DNA of 64,000 nucleotides from Cafeteria roenbergensis. Its lineage: Eukaryota; Sar; Bigyra; Bicosoecida; Cafeteriaceae. The notes under the pieces were generated by a model that saw only the letters and a list, made by a program, of their open reading frames with translations, was not told where the DNA came from and searched no databases. Positions 26,177 to 36,800 of this stretch are shown one piece after another. The translations under genes were made by a program, and so were the position numbers. The stretch lies in the NCBI GenBank assembly GCA_008330645.1, contig VLTN01000034.1, positions 124,001-188,000 of the forward strand. The letters run 5' to 3'. The first letter of the stretch is position 1; each line of letters starts with the position of its first letter.

Positions 26177-27835
26177 TCACACCACCAGCAAGGCCAGCCC
26201 TCCCAGGATGATGGCGTCCCACAGCAGCATGCGAGCGAGCGGCGAGGCCTCCTGGTCCGCGTCACCACTGCCACCGGCAGCCGGCGTCGAGGGCAGTCTC
26301 TCGCGGGCCGCGGCTTCCGGCGCGCTATCCGGCCCAGTCAGGCCGGTGCTGGTGCTGGTGCTGGTGCTGGTGCTGGTGCTGGTGCTGGTGCCGCTTGTGC
26401 TGGTGCCGCTTGTGCTGGTGCCGCCGCCGTCCCGAGCAGCATCCGCGTCCCCACTAGAGTCAGTCCCTGCCCCGCCGACAGCGGCCCGGTCCCACCCCAG
26501 GCCTGGAAGGGACCCGCCGATAACCGGCCGTCTCATGGCCCCCGCAAGCTCTGCAACGCCTCCGGGAAGGCAGGCCGGCTGCGATGGGCCATTCCCGCCC
26601 AGCAGCGCCGCGACAGGCGCCCACAGTGCGGTCCGCCCGGATGGCTCGCCCGAGCGGGCAGCGACCACAGCGCTCGCCGCCCAGCTGCCGATCCGCTCGG
26701 CTGCGCCGGATGCACGCCCGGGCCCCGGGCTGCCGCTCGCGGGGTCAGCGTTTACGCCCGCGGGCCTGACAAGCAGCTGCGAGAGCATTGCTGTGGGCGA
26801 GAGAGCAGCCCGGAGCTGGGCCATGGTGGCAGCCGCATCGGCGGCAGCCTCCAAGGGCGCTGTCGGCTCTCCGTCTCGAAGGGCTGCTGCGGCAGCAGCG
26901 AGGGCAGCGCGTTTGGAGGACAGCACGGCGACCGGGCGCGTCGCGGCCATCATGCCGTCGCTGGGCGAAACGCCAAGCACGCCGTCGGTGGGCGACGCGT
27001 AGCTGTTTCTGCCCAGGCCGGACGACGCCCAGACGGCGCCGAGCGCAGGCGGGAGCGGCGCCCACAGCGACCCAGCCTGACACGTGTCCAGCACTGTCAA
27101 TGAGGAAACAGCCGCCGGAATGCCCTCGGACTCGCGGCACGCTCCATCGCCGCTCGTCCGCTGCTCGCGCCCGGCGGGGGGGTCGTCCAGCGCTGCACGG
27201 GCGCGGAACTCCGCCTCCGCCCACGCCAGGTCCTCCGCAGCAACAGCCTCCACGTCGTGGACCTTGAGGAAGCCATCGCCGCCGTGCCCGTTCAGGTACG
27301 TGGACACAGTGCGCCGCTGGGGAGCCGTGAGCAGGCCGAGCACGCCTGCAGCCTCCGCACGCCCGGACTTGGCGAGCTGCGCCGCCGCTGCGGTGAGGGG
27401 CGGCGCCCACGCGCCGGACGACGCCGCGAATGCCCGCCTGCGCCGCGACGGTCCCACCGGCCGCCCTGCCAGAAGGCCGAGCAGGTTTGCCGCCGAGGCG
27501 TCGGCTCCTGCCAGCGCCGGCACCGTCCCGTCCTGGCGGCCCAAGCCGTCCGCGGCGCGTCGGCCATCGTACAGGACCTGCCCTGGGAAGGGGTTGGAGC
27601 TCAGGTCGGCGGCAGCCTCGTCCGCCACAACAGCAAACACCGAGGACTCCGGCACCCCGTGCGCCAGCCACGCCTGCCTGAAAATCGCCTCATCCGCCAC
27701 ATGGCGGTAGTTGAGCCAGTTGCGGGACGTTTCGGCCGACACCACGCTCGCGTCGGCGCGCGGCTGGGTGTGGCCGGCCGCCGAGACCAGCCCCACGACG
27801 GCACCCAGCAGCGCGGTCGCTTTCAAAGGGCTCAT
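26177..27835 (-). CDS. GPI8: GPI8/PIG-K, catalytic subunit of GPI transamidase
   Basis: Peptidase C13 (caspase-like) subunit that cleaves C-terminal signals in the ER and attaches GPI anchors. 552 residues, no introns. A signal peptide (MSPLKATALLGAVVGLVSA) precedes the conserved SRNWLNYRHVAD. Then come VFAVVADEAA, NLLGLLAGR, the catalytic His in STYLNGHGGDGFLK and the catalytic Cys in LTVLDTCQAGS, followed by AVWASSGLGRNSY. A single C-terminal membrane segment (MLLWDAIILGGLALLVV) anchors it. Typical GPI8 proteins are about 330-400 residues. The extra length is an insert between LLGLLAGR and the His motif and a long Ala/Ser/Thr-rich stalk ending in a Thr-Ser repeat before the membrane anchor. 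ATG 27835 was chosen because it opens the signal peptide; the frame extends further upstream without conservation. Confidence 0.9.
   Translation of the reverse strand: MSPLKATALLGAVVGLVSAAGHTQPRADASVVSAETSRNWLNYRHVADEAIFRQAWLAHGVPESSVFAVVADEAAADLSSNPFPGQVLYDGRRAADGLGRQDGTVPALAGADASAANLLGLLAGRPVGPSRRRRAFAASSGAWAPPLTAAAAQLAKSGRAEAAGVLGLLTAPQRRTVSTYLNGHGGDGFLKVHDVEAVAAEDLAWAEAEFRARAALDDPPAGREQRTSGDGACRESEGIPAAVSSLTVLDTCQAGSLWAPLPPALGAVWASSGLGRNSYASPTDGVLGVSPSDGMMAATRPVAVLSSKRAALAAAAAALRDGEPTAPLEAAADAAATMAQLRAALSPTAMLSQLLVRPAGVNADPASGSPGPGRASGAAERIGSWAASAVVAARSGEPSGRTALWAPVAALLGGNGPSQPACLPGGVAELAGAMRRPVIGGSLPGLGWDRAAVGGAGTDSSGDADAARDGGGTSTSGTSTSGTSTSTSTSTSTSTSTGLTGPDSAPEAAARERLPSTPAAGGSGDADQEASPLARMLLWDAIILGGLALLVV
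26345..26422. repeat. GGTGCT hexanucleotide repeat in GPI8
   Basis: Seven perfect GGTGCT units and one GGTGCC, then two degenerate 15-base units (GGTGCC with GCTTGTGCT). Read on the minus strand it encodes a Ser-Thr dipeptide run in the stalk before the membrane anchor. It stays in frame because the unit is six bases. Confidence 0.9.
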
Positions 27836-28317
27836 CGCCAGTGGCCCAGGAGGCCGCAGCTCCTGCCGCCGGCCAGAAAACGCGCGAAAGCCTTGCTGCT
27901 TCCCGCCCGGAAGGCGACAGCGGGCGCAGGCGGCTGCTTGCCGGCACGGCGAGAGCATGCGCGCCTGGCCCAGCCCTGGCAAGCCAATCCCCGCCTTCAA
28001 ATCCCTGCTCTGCCGGTTCCCGCGATGAGCGACGGCCGGCCGGCGCTGGCCCAACGCACTTGGATTCGGACTCGGAACCGGCATGTGAGTGCCGAGGCCG
28101 TCGCCCGGGGCAGAACGCGCACGGCGGCACTGGCTACGCGTCGCGGGGCGCAGCGGCCACGGGGTGGCGCGCCGGGCCGCGAGGGGAAGGAGGGCGATGT
28201 TGCGCTGGCCGAGGCTCACTTCGGCAAACACCAGTCAGCGCCCGCATCGACGACTGCCGCCCCCCGCCCGCGCCCCCCTCGCCCGCTCGCAGTCCGAGTG
28301 CTTGACGACGGGCAACC
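27836..28317. promoter_or_regulatory. Divergent intergenic region, GPI8 / H+-PPase
   Basis: 482 bp between the outward-facing starts of GPI8 and the pyrophosphatase. It should carry both promoters. I see no TATA box; open frames crossing it are extensions of the flanking genes without conservation. Confidence 0.5.
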
Positions 28318-31300
28318 ATGCTCGCCAACAATGACATCGGGACGCAGGGTGAGTGCCGCAGCCGCGCGACGACCGGCCAGAGGCCGGTTTGTGCCGAAGG
28401 GCGGGCCGGCTGCCGTTGCATGACGGCTGCGAAGCCCTGTCGTCTCCAGCCCGCCCGGCGCCGGCCTGGCCCCCCTTCCAGCTCCCGCCTCCCTCGCGCA
28501 AGAGGCGCCCGTACCCAATTCCCCCGCGCCCGGTCCGGCCCGCGACGCGGGGCCGGCTCCGCGCTGGGTGGGGTGGGCGACTCGGGCTGACTGGCCATGC
28601 CCGGCCGCTCGCACCTCGCCGGCGCCGGCTGGCCCGAGTTCGCGCCCCTGAGCATCAGCCCTGCCCGTGGGGGCAGCGCCGGGCTGGAATACCTTTCGGG
28701 CCGGTAGCCCCGAGGCAAGGGGTCCTGCCCGGCAGCGGCCGTGGGGCAATGATGGCAAACGGAATCCTGTCTCGGATTTCATGGCGCCACTGCTTGCAGT
28801 TCGAACATCTCGCCACGGGAACGTGCCGCCAATCCACCGCCCGCCGCCTTGTTCCGTCGCCCTGGTTGTCGCCCCCTCCCTCTTCTCGCAGTGTCTGTGG
28901 GCATTGCCGGCGGCATCCTCGCCGTGATCGTGGCAGTCTACTTCTACTGGAGCGTGAGTGTGGCCGAGTGTCCGTCCGGCCCGCCGCGGCACTGGTTGTT
29001 TCCACGCAGGGTGGTCGGGCGCCGCCATTGCTTTCGGCATGCGCCCCGGCATCGTTGGCTCCATTGCCCGCTCCCCGCTCCTCGACACCCGCCGCTGCAC
29101 CCCTGTTGTGCGCAGATCACCAGCTCCGCCCTCCCGACCAACAACGGCGCCCAGGCCGCCGCTGAGCGCGAGGAGCTCGCCCGCACTTGCGTGGACGAGG
29201 ACGGCAAGGCCATCGGCACTGCCGCTGACTTCCAGACCTGGTTCAGGCGCGTGGAGAAGCTCCAGGTGGAGATCCACGGCGGCGCCAAGGCCTTCCTCTT
29301 CGCCGAGTACCGCTACCTCGTGGTCTTCTGCATCCTCGTGGCCGCCGCCCTGTGCGGCATCCTCTACCAGGAGTCGGAGCCCCTCGCCGGCCTCTTCACC
29401 GCCATCTGCTTCCTCGTGGGCGCTCTCCTCTCCGGCAGCGCTGGCTACGTCGGCATGCTTGTCGCCACCGAGGCCAACTCCCGCACTGCCTACCAGTGCA
29501 CCAAGTCCATGAAGGCCGGCCTCGAGGTCTCCTTCGCCTCCGGCGCTGTCATGTCCAACTCCGTGGTGGGCTTCGGCATCCTTGGTGTGTCCGTGCTCTA
29601 CGTCATCTTCAGCTCCGAGCCCCTCGCCTGGCAGTACCTGTCCGGCTTCGGCTTCGGCGCCTCCTCCATCGCCCTCTTCGCTCGCGTCGGTGGCGGCATC
29701 TTCACCAAGGCCGCCGATGTGGGCGCCGATCTCGTCGGCAAGGTCGACTCCGGCATCCCCGAGGACGACCCGCGCAACCCCGCTACCATCGCTGACAACG
29801 TCGGTGACAACGTCGGCGACGTCGCCGGCATGGGCGCCGATCTGTTCGAGTCCTTCGTGGGCGGCATCATCGCCACCGCCACGCTCGCTGTGAGCCAGAG
29901 CACTGGCGACCTCGCCAACGCGGAGGTGGCCCTCCCCTTCTGGGTGGCCGGCTTCGGCATCATGGTCGCCCTCATCGGCACCGTCATCGTGCGCACCTAT
30001 CCCCTTCCCAACAAGGCCGACCTCGACCGCCTCCTCCTCCAGATCAACCTCGGCATCTTCACGTCCGCCTTCCTCGTCGTCATCATGTCCATCGTCGCTT
30101 GCGGTGTGCTCTTCGGCTTCGAGAACGAGCTCGCGTGGCGCTACTTCGGCTGCCTCGTCGTCGGCCTCGTGGCTGGCCTCGTCGTCGGCTCCTTCACCGA
30201 GTACTGCACTTCTTACGAGAAGGACCCGACTCGCTACATCTCCGAGTCGGCCAAGTTCGGCACTGCCCCCGTGATCATCATGGGCCTCGGCGTCGGCATG
30301 GTGTCCGTGACCGTCCCCACCCTTGCTCTCTGCGCCGCCATCCTTGGCTGCAACGCCCTCGGCGGCCTCTACGGCGTGTCCCTCTCGTCCGTTGGCCTCC
30401 TCGCCACCCTCGGCATCACCCTCGCCACTGACGCCTACGGCCCCGTGGCCGACAACGCCGGCGGCATCGCCGAGATGGCTGGCATGCACGAGTCCATCCG
30501 CGGCCGCACCGACGCCCTCGACTCTCTTGGCAACACCACCGCCGCCACCGGCAAGGGCTTCGCCATCGGCTCCGCCGTGCTCACCTCCGTCGGCCTCATC
30601 GCCGCCTTCCTCCAGCAGTCTGGCGTGATCGGCGGCACCAACCTGTCCGCGTCCCTCGACAAGCCCGTGGTGCTTGCCGGCGTGCTCATCGGCGCCATGC
30701 TGCCGTTCGTGTTTGCCGCCCTCACCATGCTCTCCGTGAACAAGGCCGCCCAGGCCATCATCGCCGAGGTGCGCCGCCAGTTCTCCGCCTGCCCCGAGCT
30801 TCTCCGCCTCGAGGAGGGCTCCGACGAGATCTACGAGCCCCACACCGGCTCCGACGGCAAGTCCTACCCCAACTCCGCCAACTGCGTCGCCATCGCCACC
30901 ACCTCCGCCGTGGCAGAGATGGTCCTCCCCGGTGTGGCCGCCATCTTCGCCCCCGTCATCGTGGGCTTCCTTCTCGGCACGCTCGGCCTCGCCGGCCTGC
31001 TCGTGGGCGCCCTGTCCTCGGGCTTCATGCTCGCCCTCACCATGTCCAACGCCGGCGGCGCTTGGGACAACGCCAAGAAGTGGGTGGAGAAGTGCGCTCG
31101 CGAGGGCGAGGACCACGCCGCGAGCAAGTTCACCAAGTACGGCATCAAGAAGGGCTCCGTCTTCAACAGCTTCGATGCCACCAGCGTCAAGTCCATCATG
31201 GACTTCGCCCCCATCGCGACTGACGAGGCCGCTGCCGCCGTGATGCAGGAGCACCTTGCCGACACCTTCACCCAGGCCAACCTCAAGGACGAGCTCCTCG

Positions 31301-32067
31301 ACCTGTACCACAACCGCCACTCCGCCGTGGTCAACGGTGACACCGTCGGCGACCCGTTCAAGGACACCTCCGGCCCCGCGCTCAACATCCTCATCAAGCT
31401 CATGTCCGTCATCTCGCTGGTGCTTGCGCCCGCCTTCAAGAACCTCGGCGAGCACGAGGGCTTCGGCCCCACTGGCTGGTGGATCGCCCTCATCGTCGCC
31501 GTGGTCATCGCCATCCTCTGCATCGTCTTCGTCGGCTGCGTCAACAACGCCAACCGCGCCTCCCAGGACGCCCTCTCCAACGACCTCAACTCCCAGAAGC
31601 TCGAGCTCTGGACCAAGGAGGCCGTCGCCCGCTCCACTGTCATGGCCGAGCTCAAGGCCGAGGACGCCGAGGATGCCGTCGCCACCGCCGTCGACCAGAT
31701 CGCGGCCATTGCCGTGCCCGCCCTGCTTGCTGGCGTGCTCAAGGTCGAGGCCAGGGGCGCCACCAAGGACGTGCCCGCCACCGCCGAGGAGACGTTCAAG
31801 CTGCGCGAGTCCTTCTTCGCCACCCTTCTCCCGTCCATCGAGAACCGCCTCGGCATGAGCCTTTCCAAGGCCGGCCGCAAGGCCGTCATCGCCAAGGCCA
31901 CCGCGGAGCTCGCTGCCGGGTCCTCCCCCGTCGTCGAGGACAAGGCCGCCCCGGCTGAGGAGGCCGCCGCCGCTGCCGCCACTGCCGCTGCCCCCGCCCC
32001 GGCTGCGGCCGAGGAGGCAGCCACCCCTCTCGCCGACGGCGAGCCCGGCGCCGGCGCCCAGGCTTGA
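28318..32067 (+). CDS. VPP: Membrane H+-translocating pyrophosphatase (K+-dependent type I), with loop insert and C-terminal tail
   Basis: Proton pump that uses pyrophosphate hydrolysis to acidify vacuoles or acidocalcisomes. Exons 28318-28348, 28892-28953 and 29116-32067 (introns GTGAGT...CGCAG, 543 and 162 bp) give 1,014 residues. Conserved PPi/Mg motifs are DVGADLVGKVDSGIPEDDPR (about 232) and IADNVGDNVGDVAGMGADL (about 258), then LATDAYGPVADNAGGIAEMA, and GDTVGDPFKDTSGPALN (about 773). Ala in GNTTAATGKGF (about 507) replaces the Lys typical of K+-independent pumps. Family members are about 760-800 residues. The excess is an insert of about 60 residues between WDNAKKW (681-687) and the third motif, plus a tail of about 175 residues after the last membrane helix. 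Extreme C-ending codon bias suggests high expression. The first exon encodes only MLANNDIGTQ plus one base, so the start is inferred from splice phase. Confidence 0.93.
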
Positions 32068-33899
32068 GTCTCGTGAAGCCTTCGAGTCCACCAGAGACAC
32101 TGTCGTGGCCAGTGTGGCAGCGCGCTCATCGGCTTGACTCTCCGGCTTGCGCCTCCCGCGCATGCCTGACGAGTCTTGTCGCCGGGTTCGCTGTTTGCCG
32201 GCCTCGCCCATCTCTCTGGCTGTGTCAGTGGCCCAGACTCTCTGTCCAGCAGAGTTCGGCGAACGCTTCGCTGCGATTTGGGACTGCTTGTGTCGACTCG
32301 TCAAGCCTTGGGCCCACGAGTCGATGCGCAGCGGTGCCTGCGCTGTGCGAGCCGCACGCCGGGCGAATCGCGACAGGGGCGCCCTCGCTGCTCTCCTGCC
32401 GCGGTCCTCCTGCGGCCACTCGATGCATGCTGCAAGCGCTCGCCTGGAGACGGGGCAGGTCCACCCGCATTGCGGACACCGGCCTCAACTACAGGCGGGC
32501 AGGTTGCAGCAAGGTAGCACTGCCGCGGGAGCGACTCGATGGGTCGACGCGCTGATGTGATGGCTGTGCTGGCCACTCGTCCTGGCCCTCGCACACCTTC
32601 TGTCATGCTTGCGTGGTTGTTCCATCGCGATCGCCCCCCAAGCCGAATCCAAACCAAACCGCCATTGCAAGCACCCAAACGCACCGTGCGGCAGTGTGTC
32701 AACGAGCAGGACACCGAAAGGGTCATCAACTCTGTGGCTCTGTCAGCGAACGGAGTCGCAAGGTGCCAGCACTGATGCGGGTGGAAAAAAGTCGACGGGC
32801 CGCCTCGACGCTCAAGTGCCTGTGGCACAGGGTTGCTGCGCTCCTGCTTGCGAGACTCACACGCGTCCAGAACAAAAGGTGGCGGGCCAGAGCTGTGTCC
32901 CAGCGTGTCGCGCAAAGTTACTTTGCCAGCCGCAAGCGAGGAGATGGGGGCTGCAGTTCGCTTCCACACACGACGCGCGTGCAGTGACCACTGCCGGGTG
33001 GCTGGCCGCTCCAATCAGGAGCCGCGTGCAGCACAAACGCCGGCGGGCGCGGCTGGCGCGACCTCGCTTGTCCGCAGCTGCTGCATGCGTCCGGCCAGGG
33101 AGGAAGTCCAGCCGCACTCTTGTTCGACACTGCCTGTCCAAGGACAGAGCCATTGCGCCCTCGTTGGTGGCGAGGCTTGGCGGGCGGGCGGCCGCTAGAC
33201 TACGAGCGGGTCATCGGGTTGCGAACAGCAGGATGAGGCTCTGCCAGCATTCCGCGTCTCAGCGAACGGGTCGGCCTGGGCCGCGCTGCGGCGCCACGGC
33301 GGGCACATCAGCGCAGACCCTGCCCAGGCGCCGAGCGGACGTCCCAGGAGCACCGCTTGGGCAACTTGCGGGGGCAGCCTCTTGTGCGCAGGCCTTGACA
33401 GTGAGGCGGGAGCGACCGAGCTTCACGTGCGCTTGCCCGTCTTCCCACTCCCGAGTGGCTGCTTAAGGCCCGAAACGCCGATGCTTGGGGGAGCCAGGGC
33501 CGGGGTTGCGATCCGAAGCCTCCCTGGTCCCATCAAGCGCTGGCGCGAGTGGCCGGGAACGGCCGCTCCGCGCGGGGTGTGGGACTTGCGCCCCGATTGC
33601 CTGCTGTGGTCGCTTGCCGTTCTGGACCGCGCAAGCCCACTGGAGGTGGCACTCCCGCCTCGCGCTCGGCACAGCCTTGGCACGCGCGCGTTGCGTGTGC
33701 AGCCTCGGGCGGCGGGGCTGAAGGGCCGCGGCGCCCGCGAGAGCTCCGATGTGTCATCATCGTTGTGCACGAAGCGCTTCGGTGTTGCTGGCCCAGCCTC
33801 GCCGGGGCCCGCGCGCTCGCAGCCCTCGCCGGCGCGGGCGCAGCCCAACACTGTGTGTGAGTGTGCTTGTTGTTCGTGTTGACCGTTGCCGCTCGCAGC
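32068..33899. other. Largest intergenic region, H+-PPase to exportin-1
   Basis: 1.8 kb between two plus-strand genes, with lower GC than its surroundings and no convincing coding signal. The longest frame (32609-33466, plus, 285 codons) has scrambled codon use and no recognisable domain. The 11-mer TCAGCGAACGG occurs twice (about 32744 and 33254). One GCTCTGCC octamer copy lies near 33238. A possible short 5' UTR intron of exportin-1 (GTGAGTGTG at about 33857 to CTCGCAG at 33898) sits at the right end. No tRNA is seen. Confidence 0.4.
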
Positions 33900-36800
33900 A
33901 TGGCGTCCGCTCACGGGGCCGCGGCGAGCCCGGCTCTGAGCCCCGCGGCGTCCACCGCGATGGCGGCGATCATGGACTCGAGCAAGCCCCTCGACACCGC
34001 GGCCTTTGATGCCATGTGCGATGCGATGGAATCCCCGGGGTCGCCTGCGGGCACCACTGCGCGGGAGGTTCTCGAGGCGTTCCGGCAGCACCCGGATGCC
34101 TGGCGCCGCGTCGACGGCATCCTGGATCGCTGCCGGTCGGACCTCGCGCGCGTGGTAGCCGCTGGAGTGCTCGAAGACGCAATCATGCTTCGCTGGGAAA
34201 CGCTGGGGCGGCCGGAGCAGGAAAGCGTCCGAAACTTCATCTCCGGAAAGATCATCAAGCTCTCCTCCGACCCGGCCGAGGCCAAGCGGGAGGAGGTGTT
34301 CTTGACCAAGCTGGACGTCCTCCTGGTCGGGGTGCTCAAGCAGGACTGGCCGCACCGCTGGCCCTCGTTCATCGACGAGATGAACTCTTCCTCTCGCGCC
34401 ATGGGCGAGGGCGTTTGCGCCAACAACATGCGCATCCTCCGCCTGCTCTCCGAGGAGGTCTTTGACCTGGGCTCGGGCGTCGTCGCTGACCTGACCAGCG
34501 ACCGCCGCCAGAAGCTGCAGGCCTCCCTGTCCTCGGAGCTCAAGAAGATCTTCAACCTCATCGCCTTCGTGGCTGCCTCCAGCACCAGCGTGGGAACGCT
34601 CACCGAGACGCTCCGCGCCCTTCAAAAGTACCTCTCCTGGGTCCCCGCCTCCCTCGTTCTGGAGACGGACCTCGTCGCCACCCTCACCGCCAAGTTCCTC
34701 CCCGCCCCCGCCTTCCGGACCATCACGCTCGACTGCCTCACCGAGGTGGTGGGCGCCGAGGGCAGCGAGGACGCGCGCTGGGCGCCCCGTATCATGGAGA
34801 TGTTCGGCGGCGTCATGGCAACCATGGCGCGCGTCATCCCTCCCGGCGCCGACATCCCAGGCACCGTCCGGTCGGCCAAGGCCCGGGGCAGCCAGGCAGA
34901 GCCCATCCTCGTGCACAGGCTCACCCTCTTCCTCTCGGGCATCTTCCGCCGCCACTTGCGCTGCCTCGAGGGGTCGGAGGCGCTGCGCCCCATGGTGCTG
35001 CAGGGCCTGGCCTACCTGCTCGGCGCCATCCGCGTGGACGACAAGGACCTGTGCAAGCTCGTGGCCGAGTTCTGGAGGGACTTCTCGCGCGACCTGTTCG
35101 ACACCGCGGCGGCAGCAGTGTCCAGGGCGGGCGGGCCGAGCGCCGCCCTGGCGGCCTTCACCGCGGCCACGGGCGGCGCTGACGCTGCCAAGGGCGCGAG
35201 CGCCGACGCGGCCCTCCACGGCGCGATGGCCGCCCACCCGCGGGTGATGAACTACTCCCGGCTGCTCTCGGAGCTGCGCCTTGTTGGCACCGAGCTCATG
35301 CCCAAGCCGGAGGAGGTGCTGGTGGAGAAGGACGCCTCGGGGGACGTGGTGCGGTCCTTCACGCGGGACACCGACGCGCTGGCGCTCTACGACGTGATGC
35401 GCGAGATGATGGTCTACCTGACGCACCTCGACCCCGCCGACACGGACGGCATCATCGTCGCCAAGCTGAGCAGGCAAGTGGACGGGTCCGAGTGGTCCTG
35501 GGAGCGCCTCAACGCGCTTTGCTGGGCGGCCGGCTCCGTGTCAGGCACCATGTCCGAGGAGCACGAGAAGCGGTTCCTCATCACCGTGATCCGCGACCTG
35601 CTGCACCTCGTCACCCTTCGGCCTGGCAAGAACAACAAGGCCGTCGTCGCCTCCAACATCATGTACGTCGTGGGGCAGTACCCGCGGTTCCTCTCCTCGC
35701 ACTGGAAGTTCCTCAAGACTGTCGTCTACAAGCTCTTCGAGTTCATGCACGAGCGCCACGAGGGCGTGCAGGACATGGCCTGCGACACTTTCCTCAAGCT
35801 CGCACAGCGCTGCTCGTCCTGCTTCGTGGCCCTCCAGCCGAGGGAGTCGCGCACCTTTGTCGAGGAGCTCGTGAGCAACGTCGACACCATCATCGCGGAC
35901 CTCGAGCCCCACCAGGTGCAGGCGTTCTTCGAGGCCGCAGGCTGCATGGTGGCTGCCCACCCCAACATGTCAACGCAAGAGAGCCTTACTGACGCTCTGC
36001 TCCGCCTCCCCCGCGAGGCCCTCGACGCCCATGTTGCCCGCGCCGCCTCCTCCCTCGATTCCCTCCGCTCCGCCGACGCCACTCGCGACTTGTCTCGCAT
36101 CTTCGCCAACTACGAGCGAGTTGCTCGCGCCGTTGGCCGGGGCTTTTCGCGCCACGCCGCATCTGTCTTTCTCACTGTCCTCAGCCTCTACCGCACCTAC
36201 ACCGGCTTCGTATCGGCAGGGGCCGCCACCATGGGCACCATGGCGGTGACCATGGCCGACGGCGCGGCTATCCAGCGCGTGCGCCGGGCCATCCTTGGCT
36301 TCCTCCGCGCCTTCGTGCGCAACAACCGCGACAAGGCCGTCCTCATGGAGCACTTCATGCCCCACCTCGTAAAGGCGTCGGGCAGAGCCGACGTGTGCAT
36401 GGTGGAGAGCTTCGCCGGGGAGCCGCCACTTGCCCGCCTCCCCGAGGTGCTCGACGTGTTCCGCGCTGCCGCCCTCACCCTCAAGACCGACGGCACGGCC
36501 GTGCTCTCCTCCATCGTCCCGCGCCTCCTGCGGCCCGCGGTGGAGCTCATCTCGGCCAACTACGACGACCACCCGGACATGCGCGTCGCCCTCTACCGCT
36601 TCACACAGACCCTCTCGCGCCACTGCGCGCCCGCCCTCTTTGCGATGGCCCCGGCGGACCAGAAGCTGTACCTTGACACTTTGCTGTGGGGCATCAAGCA
36701 CCACAACCCCTTCGTCGCCGAGCGCGCCGGCCTCGCCCTGCGCGACTTCCTTGGCGCGCTGGCCGGCTCGCCCGGAGAGCACGCCTCCGCCTTCTTCTGC

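Noticed and set aside
28216-32304. A 1,362-codon open frame opposite the H+-pyrophosphatase on the minus strand
   Set aside because: It is the codon-aligned antisense of a gene with extreme C/G third-position bias, which removes antisense stops. Composition (Gly/Asp/Glu/His/Val-rich) is the mirror of the pump and shows no domain.
32609-33466. A 285-codon plus-strand frame in the large gap
   Set aside because: Codon use is irregular, there is no family resemblance, and base composition differs from real exons.
33861-33899. Non-ATG extension of exportin-1 (MCLLFVLTVAARS)
   Set aside because: It begins at GTG, is not conserved, and overlaps what looks like a 3' splice site just before the ATG.
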